In this document: one piece after another, positions 1-8,650 of the stretch | How positions within the stretch are numbered: position 1 is the first letter of the stretch | Layout: each line of letters opens with the position of its first letter | Source of the DNA: Amycolatopsis balhimycina FH 1894 | Lineage (GTDB): Bacteria > Actinomycetota > Actinomycetes > Mycobacteriales > Pseudonocardiaceae | Length of the DNA: 64,000 nt | Assembly (NCBI RefSeq): GCF_000384295.1 | Contig: NZ_KB913037.1 | Coordinates: 4,598,868-4,662,867 of the forward strand | Direction of reading: 5' to 3' | The notes under the pieces: model-generated | Told to the model about the DNA's origin: nothing | The model's input: the letters and a program-made list of their open reading frames with translations, nothing else | The model's database searches: none | Position numbers and translations under genes: made by a program

Positions 1-1999
1 GGGTCGGCTCCGGCTTCAGGACCGGCTTCGGCTCCTTCTCCGGCGGCGGCCACGGCTCGCCGCGCTCCATCGCCAGCTCGCCCGGCGTCTTGATCGGCGG
101 CTTGTCCGACGGCGTCCGCTCACCGAACTCGTTGAACACGGTGATGTGCGGGCGCTTCTCGACCGTCGCGAAGATCCGCTCCAGGTCCTTGCGGGTCAGC
201 GTCTCCTTCTCCAGGAGCTCGATGACCAGCTCGTCGAGCACGTCGCGGTAGGTGTTGAGCACGTGCCACGCCTCGGTGTGCGCCGTCTCGATGAGCTTGC
301 GCACCTCCTCGTCGATCTCGTGCGCGACCTCCAGCGAGTAGTCCGCCTGCCGCCCGGCCGACCGGCCGAGGAACGGGTCGCCCTGCTCCTGGCCGTACTT
401 GACCGCGCCGAGGCGGGCGCTCATGCCGTACTCGGTGACCATCGCGCGGGCGATCTTCGTCGCCTGCTCGATGTCCGACGACGCGCCGGTGGTGGGCTCG
501 TGGAAGACGAGCTCCTCCGCCGTGCGGCCACCCATCGCGAAGACCAGCCGCCCGATCATCTCGGAGCGGGTCATCAGGTCCTTGTCGTCCTCGGGGACGA
601 GCAGCGCGTGCCCGCCCGTCCGGCCGCGCGGCAGGATCGTCAGCTTGTAGACCGGCTCGATGTCCGGCATCGCCCACGCGGCGAGCGCGTGCCCACCCTC
701 GTGGTACGCCGTGATCTTCTTCTCCTTCTCGGAGATGATCCGGCTCTTGCGGGCGGGGCCACCGACAACGCGGTCGACGGACTCTTCGAGCTCGACATCG
801 CTGATCACGTGCCCGTTCTTGCGGGCGGTGAGCAGCGCGGCCTCGTTCAGCACGTTGGCCAGGTCGGCGCCGGACATGCCGACGGTCCGCTTGGCCAGGC
901 TGCCCAGGTCGGTGCCCTGCGCGATCGGCTTGCCCTTGGCGTGCACCTCGAGGATCGCGCGACGGCCGCGCATGTCGGGCGCCGACACCGGGATCTGCCG
1001 GTCGAACCGGCCGGGGCGCAGCAGCGCCGGGTCGAGGATGTCGGGCCGGTTCGTGGCCGCGATCAGGATGATGCCGCCGCGGGCGTCGAAGCCGTCCATC
1101 TCGACGAGCAGCTGGTTCAGCGTCTGCTCGCGCTCGTCGTGCCCGCCGCCGAGGCCGGCGCCGCGCTGGCGGCCGACCGCGTCGATCTCGTCGACGAAGA
1201 TGATGCACGGCGCGTTCTGCTTGGCCTGTTCGAACAGGTCACGCACTCGCGAGGCACCGACACCGACGAACATCTCGACGAAGTCCGAACCGGAGATCGT
1301 GTAGAACGGCACGCCCGCCTCGCCGGCGACGGCTCGCGCGAGCAGCGTCTTGCCGGTACCCGGCGGCCCGTAGAGCAGCACGCCCTTCGGGATCTTCGCG
1401 CCGAGCGCCTGATATCGCGCCGGGTTCTGCAGGAAGTCCTTGATCTCGTACAGCTCTTCGACGGCCTCGTCGGCACCCGCGACGTCCCCGAAGGTCGTCT
1501 TGGGCATGTCCTTGTTCAGCTGCTTGGCCTTGGACTTGCCGAAGTTGAGGACGCGGTTGCCGCCGCCCTGGGCGTTGTTCATCATCCACATCAGCAGGCC
1601 CAGGACGAGGGCGAGCGGGATGGCGAAGATGAGGATCTGCGTCAGCACGCCCTGCTGGGTCACCTTGGTGGTGAACTTGATCGGCTGGCCGCCGGTCTCC
1701 GCCTTGATCAACGAGTCGTAGATCGGGCGGGTGGCGTCCGACGGGTACTGCGAAATGATCTGGGTGACCTGCTGGCCGTCGACGTCGACAGGCTTGATCA
1801 GCAGCAGCTTGAGCTGCTGCTCCTTGTCTTCGAGGCTGGCTTCCTTGACGTTGTTCGAGGTGATCTGGGAGTTCGCCACCGAGATGGGTGCTTGGGTGTA
1901 CCCACGATCACTGTCGAAGATCGTGTTGTACGCGAACAACGCCAGCAACCCCGCGACGATCCACAGCAGTGGGTTCCTGAGCACGCTCTTCCGGTTCAT
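1..1999 (-). CDS. ftsH: ATP-dependent zinc metalloprotease FtsH (C-terminus cut by window edge)
   Basis: Membrane-anchored AAA+ protease that unfolds and degrades membrane and regulatory proteins at the inner face of the cytoplasmic membrane. From ATG at 1999 the frame stays open for 666 residues to the window edge, so only the tail is missing. A transmembrane helix lies at residues about 10-25 and a second near 120-140, flanking the short extracytoplasmic domain. The AAA module shows Walker A GPPGTGKT (about residue 210) and Walker B IIFVDEID. The zinc site reads HEGGH (about residue 430) where FtsH usually has HEAGH. In mycobacteria hpt and ftsH are also close; here a type VII cassette lies between them. 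Confidence 0.97.
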   Translation of the reverse strand, partial: MNRKSVLRNPLLWIVAGLLALFAYNTIFDSDRGYTQAPISVANSQITSNNVKEASLEDKEQQLKLLLIKPVDVDGQQVTQIISQYPSDATRPIYDSLIKAETGGQPIKFTTKVTQQGVLTQILIFAIPLALVLGLLMWMMNNAQGGGNRVLNFGKSKAKQLNKDMPKTTFGDVAGADEAVEELYEIKDFLQNPARYQALGAKIPKGVLLYGPPGTGKTLLARAVAGEAGVPFYTISGSDFVEMFVGVGASRVRDLFEQAKQNAPCIIFVDEIDAVGRQRGAGLGGGHDEREQTLNQLLVEMDGFDARGGIILIAATNRPDILDPALLRPGRFDRQIPVSAPDMRGRRAILEVHAKGKPIAQGTDLGSLAKRTVGMSGADLANVLNEAALLTARKNGHVISDVELEESVDRVVGGPARKSRIISEKEKKITAYHEGGHALAAWAMPDIEPVYKLTILPRGRTGGHALLVPEDDKDLMTRSEMIGRLVFAMGGRTAEELVFHEPTTGASSDIEQATKIARAMVTEYGMSARLGAVKYGQEQGDPFLGRSAGRQADYSLEVAHEIDEEVRKLIETAHTEAWHVLNTYRDVLDELVIELLEKETLTRKDLERIFATVEKRPHITVFNEFGERTPSDKPPIKTPGELAMERGEPWPPPEKEPKPVLKPEPT

Positions 2000-2200
2000 A
2001 CGACTCGGCCCTGGTGGCCTCGACCCTCCCTGGTTGGGCGGCTCCTGTGATACCCGCCATCACGATCTTGACAACCGATGGTGCCTGGACACCTGCCCAT
2101 CAGGGTACCGTCCGCTGCCGCGTTCATCCCCTGTGAGCCTCTCGCTGGTCAACGGGCGATACCGCCCCGGGGTTCCCGGCGGGTGTCCGCGTCGTTAACG

Positions 2201-3028
2201 CTATCGCGTGCCGTCCGACACACTGCTCACCATCTCGCCCAGCCGGGTCCGCAGCGTCTTCGGGTCGGCGGGGGCGACCGTGACCCACTCGCGGCCGTCC
2301 GTACCTGCGCGGGAGACGCTCAGGTAGCGCCCGGTGGCGGTGTCGAACCAGGCCAGCACACGGGATCGTTGCTTGGCCCCGACCGGTGAACGGCTGTTCG
2401 CTGCCAGCTGACCGCCCCGCTGCCGCGGCTGCCCGGCGAGCCGGCCGTAGGCCTCGCGCGGATCGGCCGTGACGCGTTCGCTCAACGGCGTCCGGCGCGC
2501 CTTGCCACGGCGTTTGTCTTCTTCCTCACCCTGGTTCGACGGCAGCGACACGGGCACCCGGATCGGGGCGGTGCGCAGCGCGTCGTCCAGCGGAAGTGTG
2601 ACCGATGCCTCGCTGCCGCGCGGCCCGGCGGGCAGCACTCCGATGACCGCGGACACCAGGGCGTCCGGCGGGACGTCCCGCAGCCAGATGCCGTCGGCGT
2701 CCTGGATCGCGAGGACGCCCTTGGTGTCGTCGGCCGCCGCGAGCACGCCCACGGTGGGGGCCTCGAACTGCGGGATGTGCAGGGCGTCGATGGTCAGCGG
2801 GGCGAAGGCCAGCAGGTGCAGGGCGTCCTCGATCGGCGGCGCGAGCCTGCCGCGCGGCTCCCGGATGCCACGGGCCTTCAGCTCGACGTCGGCGCGGTGG
2901 CGCAGCGAGACGCGCTCGTCCTCGGTCGCGCCGTGCGACCGGACGACCAGCGGATACGGCAGCTCCCCGACCTGCGCCGACTCCCAGAGGAAGTCGAACG
3001 CCAGCGGCGAGAAGAACTCTTGCATCAT
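2201..3028 (-). CDS. EspG-family type VII secretion chaperone (copy A)
   Basis: Cytosolic chaperone of the EspG family, which binds the tip of PE-PPE heterodimers and delivers them to the ESX secretion ATPase. The 275-residue product opens with the family pattern FxFLWE, then GELPYPL and RSHG, and closes with a domain containing WFDTATGRY and WVTVAP. Two adjacent ATGs (3028 and 3025) follow GGGAGAGTA; either could serve. A second, diverged copy lies just upstream on the same strand (3193-3978), followed by the PPE and PE-like genes, so this is the last gene of a four-gene cassette. Which PPE each paralogue serves cannot be read from sequence. Confidence 0.8.
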   Translation of the reverse strand: MMQEFFSPLAFDFLWESAQVGELPYPLVVRSHGATEDERVSLRHRADVELKARGIREPRGRLAPPIEDALHLLAFAPLTIDALHIPQFEAPTVGVLAAADDTKGVLAIQDADGIWLRDVPPDALVSAVIGVLPAGPRGSEASVTLPLDDALRTAPIRVPVSLPSNQGEEEDKRRGKARRTPLSERVTADPREAYGRLAGQPRQRGGQLAANSRSPVGAKQRSRVLAWFDTATGRYLSVSRAGTDGREWVTVAPADPKTLRTRLGEMVSSVSDGTR

Positions 3029-3125
3029 TACTCTCCCGGATCGGACTCTTGCTCAGCGTAGCCCGCACCACCGACAAAACGGGATCGTTCCGGTGGCGAG
3101 CAGGGCACGTCCGAAGAACCCCGCG

Positions 3126-3178
3126 TCCATGAGGGGCACCCTCATGGACATAAGAGCCATGAGGGCGCCCCTCATGGC
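3126..3178. terminator. Twin perfect hairpins between the two espG paralogues
   Basis: Two hairpins stand side by side. The first has 10-bp arms at 3126-3135 and 3139-3148, the second 10-bp arms at 3156-3165 and 3169-3178, each with a 3-nt loop. Both arms contain the same ATGAGGG unit. Position between two co-directional genes suggests an attenuator or terminator that separates the distal espG from the upstream three genes. No run of T follows, which is usual in high-GC actinobacteria. Confidence 0.6.
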
Positions 3179-3192
3179 AAACCCGAGGCCAG

Positions 3193-3978
3193 TCACACGG
3201 TGCTGGTCGTCGCGGCTCCCGCGAGCATCTCGCCGAGGCGGTGACGCAGGGTGGCAGCGTCGGCGGGGGCGATGGTGATCCAGTCCCGGCCGTCGCGGCC
3301 GCGGCTGGCCTGGGTGAAGTAGCGGCCGGTCTCGGTGTCGAACCAGCTCAGCACCGGCGTGCGCGTCCGGCCGCCCATCCGGGTGCGGGCGTTGGCGCCG
3401 ATCTGGCCACCCCGCAGCCGCGGCTGGGCGTTCAGCTTCGCCAGCGCCTTGCGGTCCTCGTCGGCCGAAGCACGCTCGTCGCCGTTGCCGCGGCGCTGCA
3501 GGAAGTCGACGCCGTGCGGGCCGACCAGCTGCTCCAACGGCACTGTGACCGACTTCTCACTGCCGCGCGGAGCACCCGGAAGCAGCGAGACGATCGCGCT
3601 CGCGAGCCCGTCGACCGGGCACGGCTGCAGGTGCAGGCCGCGGGTGTCCTGCACGGCCAGCAGCCCCTGGCCGCCCAGCACGGCGGCGACGGCGAGGAGC
3701 GGTTCGGCGTCCGGGGCGATCAGCTGGACGGCGTCCAAGCTCAGCTCGGGAGCCGCCAGCACCCCGAAGTAGTCCTCGATGTGCGGTTCGGGCCGGCCGC
3801 GGCCGTCGGCGAGCCCACGCGCGGCAAGGCCTTCCAGGACTCGACGGCGCAGCATCGACCGCTCGTCGACGGTCTCGCCGTGTGAGCGGACGCGCAGCGG
3901 GTACGGCAGCTCGCCCAGCCCGGCGGACTCCCACAGGAAGTCCACCTCGACCGGGGTGAGCAGCTCAGCGGTCGGCAT
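3193..3978 (-). CDS. EspG-family type VII secretion chaperone (copy B)
   Basis: Second EspG paralogue of 261 residues, with the same landmarks as copy A: VDFLWES near the start, GELPYPLRVRSHGET, a central hydrophobic beta-rich part, and the terminal WFDTETGRYF and WITIAPAD blocks. ATG at 3978 was chosen because the longer open frame runs back through the PPE gene in a different frame. It lies 56 nt downstream of the PPE stop and is the copy closest to the PE/PPE pair, so it is the likelier cognate chaperone. Tandem espG copies with different sequence suggest specialisation or a decaying duplicate. Confidence 0.8.
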   Translation of the reverse strand: MPTAELLTPVEVDFLWESAGLGELPYPLRVRSHGETVDERSMLRRRVLEGLAARGLADGRGRPEPHIEDYFGVLAAPELSLDAVQLIAPDAEPLLAVAAVLGGQGLLAVQDTRGLHLQPCPVDGLASAIVSLLPGAPRGSEKSVTVPLEQLVGPHGVDFLQRRGNGDERASADEDRKALAKLNAQPRLRGGQIGANARTRMGGRTRTPVLSWFDTETGRYFTQASRGRDGRDWITIAPADAATLRHRLGEMLAGAATTSTV

Positions 3979-4034
3979 CGAGCCACCCCCAAGTGAAGGA
4001 CGAGCCGGGCGCGCGGTGCGCGCCCGGCTGCGGA

Positions 4035-5441
4035 TCAGCGGTCTTCGTCGTCCTCGGACCACGCGCCGATGACCGGCGGCGGGGTCGCCTGGTTCGCGCC
4101 GAAGGCCTCGTCCGGGTCCGCCTCGATGAGGAAGGACGCGTGCGTGTGCTCCTCGTCCTGCTCCGCGTGGGCACCGTGCGGGGCCATGCCGCCCATGCCC
4201 GGGTTCATCGGCGGCGGGGTCTGCCCGCCGATGGTGCCCGCCGGCGAGACGACGCCCTGCTGCGGCGCCTGAGCCGACGCGGCGCTCTGCCCCTGGCCAT
4301 CGGCCGACGCGAGGGTCGTGTCGTTCTTCGCCTTCGCGCCGGACTTGCTGCCGGAGCCCAGCGCCCGCGACGCCAGCGCGCCGAGACCACCGGCGAGGCC
4401 GCCGATGCCGAGGCCCATGCCGACCTTGCCGAGCGGGTTGCTGCCACCGTGCTGCGCACCGCCCGGAGCGACCTGGCCCGCGCCGGTTCCGACGCCGGTG
4501 CCAGTGCCAGTGCCGGTGCCCGCGGCCGTGCCGCCCAGCGCGTCGCCACCGAGCGCGGCAGCGGCCTCGTGACCGAAGCCCCCGGCACCGTGGGTCGCGT
4601 TCGGGCCGACCGCGGTGTGCTGCGCGCCGAACGCGCCGCCCTGGCCGCCGAAGCCCGTGCCGCCGGAAGCGAAGACCGCGCCACCCGCGCCGCCGGGCAG
4701 GCTCTGCACCTGGCCCGCGCTGCCGACGGAGTCGATCCCGGTGAACGAAACGGAGTTGTGCGAAGCGGTCGGCTTCATGCCGAGCGACTCCGGGCCGAAG
4801 CTCGGGGTCGAGCTGTCGACCTCGCTCATCGCCTTGGTGTAGGCGTTGAAGAAGGCGACCTGCTGTGCCTTGACGTCGTTGGCCGCGTCCGCCTGCACCT
4901 TCTGGTCGGCGATCAGCGCCGCCGGGCCGCCGGCCAGCGCCGCGGCCATGGCCTGCTTCGGGTCGTAGTCCTTCGGGGCCGGCATCTTCTTGACCTCGGC
5001 GGCCGCCGCGGCCTGCCGGGCGAGCCGGTCGGACATCGTCTGCGCGGCCTCGGACGCCTGCGAACCGGAGTTGGCGATGGCCACCAGCGAGCCCTGCGCG
5101 CCCGCGGCACCCTTGCCGACCCACGCGTTGCCCAGCTCGGCGATCGCGTTGTACAGGTGGTCGGACGCCTGCTTCAGCTCGTTGCCGTGGTGCGCCCAGG
5201 CGTGCCCGGTCGTCTCGGCCGTGCCGGGGTCGTTGTTGTTGACCGCGCCGTTGTACAGCTCCTGGCTCGCCTGCGCGTTCCAGTTCGGCGGGTTGGCGAT
5301 CGCGCGGTCGCTGCCCATGTCGAAGCCGTCGGAACGGCCGCGGGCGTCGGCGACGATGTTCTGCGACGCCGAGTTGTCGCCGAGCTGGACGACCGAGCCC
5401 GGGTTGCCGCCCGACGGCTGATCGGTGTGGTTCGGAGCCAT
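4035..5441 (-). CDS. PPE-like type VII secretion substrate
   Basis: A 468-residue protein with a helical N-terminal domain of about 200 residues (helical hairpin with NAWVG-type segment near residue 105) followed by a long Gly/Ala/Thr-rich low-complexity stretch, including a (TG)n run near residue 305-315, and an acidic C-terminus ending PPPVIGAWSEDDEDR. PPE proteins are exported by ESX systems as heterodimers with PE proteins. Starts at ATG 5441, 19 nt after the PE-like gene ends, so the two are very probably co-transcribed and co-folded. The PPVIG near the C-terminus is characteristic of the non-mycobacterial actinobacterial PPE group. No ESX core genes are visible in the window. Confidence 0.75.
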   Translation of the reverse strand: MAPNHTDQPSGGNPGSVVQLGDNSASQNIVADARGRSDGFDMGSDRAIANPPNWNAQASQELYNGAVNNNDPGTAETTGHAWAHHGNELKQASDHLYNAIAELGNAWVGKGAAGAQGSLVAIANSGSQASEAAQTMSDRLARQAAAAAEVKKMPAPKDYDPKQAMAAALAGGPAALIADQKVQADAANDVKAQQVAFFNAYTKAMSEVDSSTPSFGPESLGMKPTASHNSVSFTGIDSVGSAGQVQSLPGGAGGAVFASGGTGFGGQGGAFGAQHTAVGPNATHGAGGFGHEAAAALGGDALGGTAAGTGTGTGTGVGTGAGQVAPGGAQHGGSNPLGKVGMGLGIGGLAGGLGALASRALGSGSKSGAKAKNDTTLASADGQGQSAASAQAPQQGVVSPAGTIGGQTPPPMNPGMGGMAPHGAHAEQDEEHTHASFLIEADPDEAFGANQATPPPVIGAWSEDDEDR

Positions 5442-5460
5442 GACGAGTTCCCCTCTGGAC

Positions 5461-5826
5461 TCAGGCGTTGCGGAACGGGTCGGCGGCGGCCTGGTCGATC
5501 TCGTGATACCGGGACATCGCCGTGACGATGCCCTCCTCGGCGGCGGAGTACTGGTCGAGCAGGTTCTGCAGCGCGGCGGCGTAGGAGTCGCCGCCGCCGT
5601 CCGCGCGCTGGACGAACTTCGCGGCCATCGCCTGGCCGACCGGGTTGTCGCCGAGCTTCGGCGGCTGGGCGAGCGTGCCCGCGCCGGCGAGCAAGGCTTC
5701 GACCGCGTCCTTGCCGGTGCGGATCTTGTTCAGCACGGTCTGCGCGGCGTCGGGGTCGATCCCGACCTGACCCGCCGCGGCCGCGGCCTTGAAGGCGTTC
5801 GCGTCGGCAGCGCTGCTGTTCCCCAT
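5461..5826 (-). CDS. Small PE-/WXG100-like partner of the PPE protein
   Basis: A 121-residue, wholly helical, Ala/Gln-rich protein directly upstream of the PPE gene. Position, size and composition fit the PE-type half of a PE-PPE secreted pair; a C-terminal Y..I..A segment could hold the ESX YxxxD/E-type signal, but I do not see a clean match. ATG at 5826 is preferred over GTG 5832 because GGGAGA stands 8 nt before the ATG and only 2 nt before the GTG. First gene of the cassette; its promoter must lie in 5833-6000. Confidence 0.6.
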   Translation of the reverse strand: MGNSSAADANAFKAAAAAGQVGIDPDAAQTVLNKIRTGKDAVEALLAGAGTLAQPPKLGDNPVGQAMAAKFVQRADGGGDSYAAALQNLLDQYSAAEEGIVTAMSRYHEIDQAAADPFRNA

Positions 5827-5993
5827 CTGCACTCTCTCCCGTTCCCCCGACCCGGTTCACCGCGGGCACGATTGGTCTTCGCATAGGTTAACGCACGTGA
5901 TCAGAGCCTATGACGCAAACAGCGAGCCCGGGGTTCCGCAAATCCGGTGGTTGCGGTGAACGGTCGGTGACAACCGGGGCTCCGCCCCAGGCC

Positions 5994-6018
5994 GGGGGCT
6001 CCGCCACCCGGAGCCCCC
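5994..6018. terminator. Terminator of hpt
   Basis: Perfect 10-bp GC stem (5994-6003 pairing with 6009-6018, 5-nt loop) placed 18 nt after the hpt stop codon and upstream of the PE/PPE cassette. It separates the tilS-hpt operon from the secretion cassette. Confidence 0.7.
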
Positions 6019-6035
6019 GAAAAGCTCGCGGTGAA

Positions 6036-6587
6036 CTACGCCGTGTACACCTTCGGGTCCAGCGTCCCGATGTACGGCAGGTCCCGGTAGCGCTCGGCGT
6101 AGTCGAGGCCGTAACCGACGACGAACTCGTTGGGGATGTCGAAGCCGATGTACTTCACCGGCACGTCCACCTTCACCGCTTCCGGCTTGCGCAGCAGCGA
6201 AACGACCTCGAGCGACGCGGGGTTGCGGCTCGCGAGGTTCTTCAGCAGCCACGACAGCGTCAGGCCGGAGTCGACGATGTCCTCGACGATCAGGACGTCC
6301 CGGCCCGCGATGTCGCGGTCGAGGTCCTTGAGGATCCGGACGACGCCGGACGACGACGTCGCCGACCCGTAGGAGGACACGGCCATGAATTCCAGCTGCG
6401 TCGGCAGCGGCAGCGAACGGGCGAAGTCGGTCATGAACATGACCGCACCCTTCAGGACGCCCACCAGCAGGAGTTCGCCCTGCCCGTCGGCCGGATAGTC
6501 GGCGGCGATCTGCTCCGACAGCTCCGCGATCTTGTCCTTGATCTGCTGCTCGGTGACGAGCACGGAGGCGATTTCGCCCTCGTACAC
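6036..6587 (-). CDS. hpt: Hypoxanthine phosphoribosyltransferase
   Basis: Purine salvage enzyme converting hypoxanthine or guanine plus PRPP to IMP or GMP in the cytoplasm. The 183-residue length is standard. The PRPP-binding motif [14 protein letters not shown] lies at about residues 98-111, and the family segments [11 protein letters not shown] and FMAVSSYGS are present. Start is GTG 6587, 3 nt beyond the tilS stop, with GAGGGGA 8 nt upstream inside the end of tilS. It is translationally coupled to tilS, the usual actinobacterial arrangement. Confidence 0.95.
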   Translation of the reverse strand: MYEGEIASVLVTEQQIKDKIAELSEQIAADYPADGQGELLLVGVLKGAVMFMTDFARSLPLPTQLEFMAVSSYGSATSSSGVVRILKDLDRDIAGRDVLIVEDIVDSGLTLSWLLKNLASRNPASLEVVSLLRKPEAVKVDVPVKYIGFDIPNEFVVGYGLDYAERYRDLPYIGTLDPKVYTA

Positions 6588-6590
6588 GGG

Positions 6591-7550
6591 TCATTCCCCT
6601 CGGGTGGTGGGTTGGGAGATGACGCAGAGCCTGCCATGCGCCCGGCGCGCTTCCAAGTTGCCCGGCAACCAGACGCCGCCCTGACCGCGCCACCGGGAGA
6701 CGAGCGCGTCGACCGCGCGGAGGTGGGCGTCCGTGAGTTCGCGCACGTCCGACGCCAGCAGCCACCTGCGGAGAACCCGCCGCCGGACCGCCGCGGGCTC
6801 CGCCGTCAGGACGCCCACATCCAGCCCATCGGGGCCGCCCGCGCGGGTGAAGATCTCCTCCGCCAGTGTGTCCAACGCCTCGTTGTCCTCCCGCAGCTGC
6901 GCGGCCGTACGGGCGAGAGCGGCGGCCACCCCGCCGTTGAGGACGTCTTCCAGGAGCGGCAGGACTTCGGCGCGCAGCCGGACGCGGGTGAAGCGCGGCT
7001 CGGCGTTGTGCGGGTCGTCCCACGGCTCGACACCGAGCTCGGCGCAGGCCGCCCGGGTGGCGGCGCGCGGGACGGCGAGCAGCGGACGGCCCCACGGCGG
7101 GTCGTGCGGCCGCATGCCGGCGACGCTGCGCGGGCCGGAGCCGCGGCCGAGCCCGAGCAGGACGGTTTCGGCCTGGTCGTCGAGGGTGTGCCCGAGCAGG
7201 ACGAGGTCGTGGCCGGCCAGTGCCCGGTACCGGGCCTTGCGCGCGGCGGCTTCCGGCCCGCCGGGGCCGGTCACGTCGGCCCGGCGCACCTCGGTTTCGT
7301 CGGCGCCCAAGGCCTTCGCCGCGGCGGCGGCGTCACGCGCGATCTTCGCCGAGCCGTCCTGCAGCCCGTGGTCGACGACCAGCGCGCGGACGACGTGCCC
7401 GCGGTGGTGGCCGACGTACGCGGTGGCCTCGGCCAGTGCGAGGGAGTCGGCGCCGCCGGAGACCGCGACGCACAGCTCCGGCGGCGCGTCGACGGACTCC
7501 AAGAAGGCGCGGACGGCCCGGCGGACGGCCGCGACCGCCGGCCCGGTCAT
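6591..7550 (-). CDS. tilS: tRNA(Ile)-lysidine synthase
   Basis: ATP-dependent enzyme that attaches lysine to C34 of the CAU-anticodon tRNA-Ile, making it read AUA. The PP-loop signature VSGGADSLAL is at about residues 25-34; HTLDDQAET follows in the adenylation domain. At 319 residues it is the short actinobacterial form lacking the extra C-terminal domain of E. coli TilS. ATG 7550 overlaps the stop of the upstream zincin gene in ATGA, and hpt follows directly. Confidence 0.95.
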   Translation of the reverse strand: MTGPAVAAVRRAVRAFLESVDAPPELCVAVSGGADSLALAEATAYVGHHRGHVVRALVVDHGLQDGSAKIARDAAAAAKALGADETEVRRADVTGPGGPEAAARKARYRALAGHDLVLLGHTLDDQAETVLLGLGRGSGPRSVAGMRPHDPPWGRPLLAVPRAATRAACAELGVEPWDDPHNAEPRFTRVRLRAEVLPLLEDVLNGGVAAALARTAAQLREDNEALDTLAEEIFTRAGGPDGLDVGVLTAEPAAVRRRVLRRWLLASDVRELTDAHLRAVDALVSRWRGQGGVWLPGNLEARRAHGRLCVISQPTTRGE

Positions 7551-8584
7551 CCGTGCAGGCGCCGGACCCACGCCGCCGGATCGGAGATCTCGGCGCGCGA
7601 CGGCAGGGTGTTCGGCGACCGCCAGACGGCGTTGAAGCCGTCCATGCCAACGGCGTCCACGACGTGCTTCGTGAACTTTGCGCCTTCTTCGTACTGACGG
7701 ATCTTCGCGTCGACGCCGAGCAGCGCGCGCAGCAGCCGGTCGAAGACGCCGCCGCCCTTGCGCCGGGTCGTGAACCGCTCGCGGATCGTGTCGACGCTCG
7801 GCACGACCTGCGGGCCGACGGCGTCCATCACGTAGTCGGCGTGCCCTTCCAGCAGCGTCGAAAGCGCCAGCAGCCGGTCGAACACCGCGCGCTCCTTCGG
7901 CGACTGGAGCAGCTCGGCGAGGTTCAGCTTCGGCCCCTGCTTGATCGCTTCTGGCAGCCGGCCGACCAGGTCGGAAAGGCTGTCGGTGCCGCCACCCGCG
8001 AGACCCGAGACGAGCCGCTCGACCTCGTCGGCGAAGTAGTCGCGCAGCCACCTGACCGCGGTGAACTGCAGCCGGTGGGTGCACTCGTGCAGGCAGACCC
8101 AGAGCCGGAAGTCGTGGCCGGGCACGTTCATCGCCTGTTCCGCGGCGACGACGTTGGGCGCGACCAGCAGCAGGCGGCCTTCCTTGTCGGGCCCGCCGAA
8201 GGGGTCGTACTGGCCCAGTACGCGGCTGGCGAGGAAGGCCAGCACCAGCCCGGTCTGCACCCCGGCACCGCCGGCCAGGATCGGACCCAGCGGCCCGCCC
8301 TGCTGCGGCAGCGCCCGCCCGGTCAGCGCGTCCAGCCCGGCCGCTGCGGAACGCACCCAGCCGGGCCGGTCGACGACCTCGCCGGGCAGCAGCGGCAGGT
8401 CGAGTCCCAGGTTCGTCAGCTGCCGCACGTGCCCCTCGGCCTCGACGGTCAGCTCGCGCAGGTCGGTGACGGCCGCTTCGGCCTCTTCGCGCGGGACCTG
8501 CGGGCCACCGCGCACCAGCAACGCGCCGGTCTGCGCGGCGATCGCCCAGTCGACCATGGGCCGGGTCTGCGTTTCCTGACTCAC
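7547..8584 (-). CDS. Zinc-dependent metalloprotease-like protein (DUF2342/Zincin_2 family)
   Basis: Product of about 345 residues with the HExxH signature HECTH, followed about 75 residues later by LLEGHADY, which supplies the third ligand in gluzincin style. The family is always found beside tilS in actinobacteria and is annotated as zinc-dependent metalloprotease or F420-associated protein; its substrate is not known. The start is uncertain: GTG 8584 was used, GTG 8623 and ATG 8557 are alternatives, and none has an ideally spaced ribosome site. The stop overlaps tilS. Confidence 0.85.
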   Translation of the reverse strand: MSQETQTRPMVDWAIAAQTGALLVRGGPQVPREEAEAAVTDLRELTVEAEGHVRQLTNLGLDLPLLPGEVVDRPGWVRSAAAGLDALTGRALPQQGGPLGPILAGGAGVQTGLVLAFLASRVLGQYDPFGGPDKEGRLLLVAPNVVAAEQAMNVPGHDFRLWVCLHECTHRLQFTAVRWLRDYFADEVERLVSGLAGGGTDSLSDLVGRLPEAIKQGPKLNLAELLQSPKERAVFDRLLALSTLLEGHADYVMDAVGPQVVPSVDTIRERFTTRRKGGGVFDRLLRALLGVDAKIRQYEEGAKFTKHVVDAVGMDGFNAVWRSPNTLPSRAEISDPAAWVRRLHG

Positions 8585-8650
8585 CCTTCCGACGCTACCC
8601 GGCCCCGACGGGTTTCCGGCCACGATCTTCGTACGGTTCGGCGTCCTCCG

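Noticed and set aside
4480..4540. GTGCCAGTGCC-type repeats in the PPE gene as a regulatory repeat
   Set aside because: They are codon repeats for a Gly/Thr low-complexity stretch of the protein.
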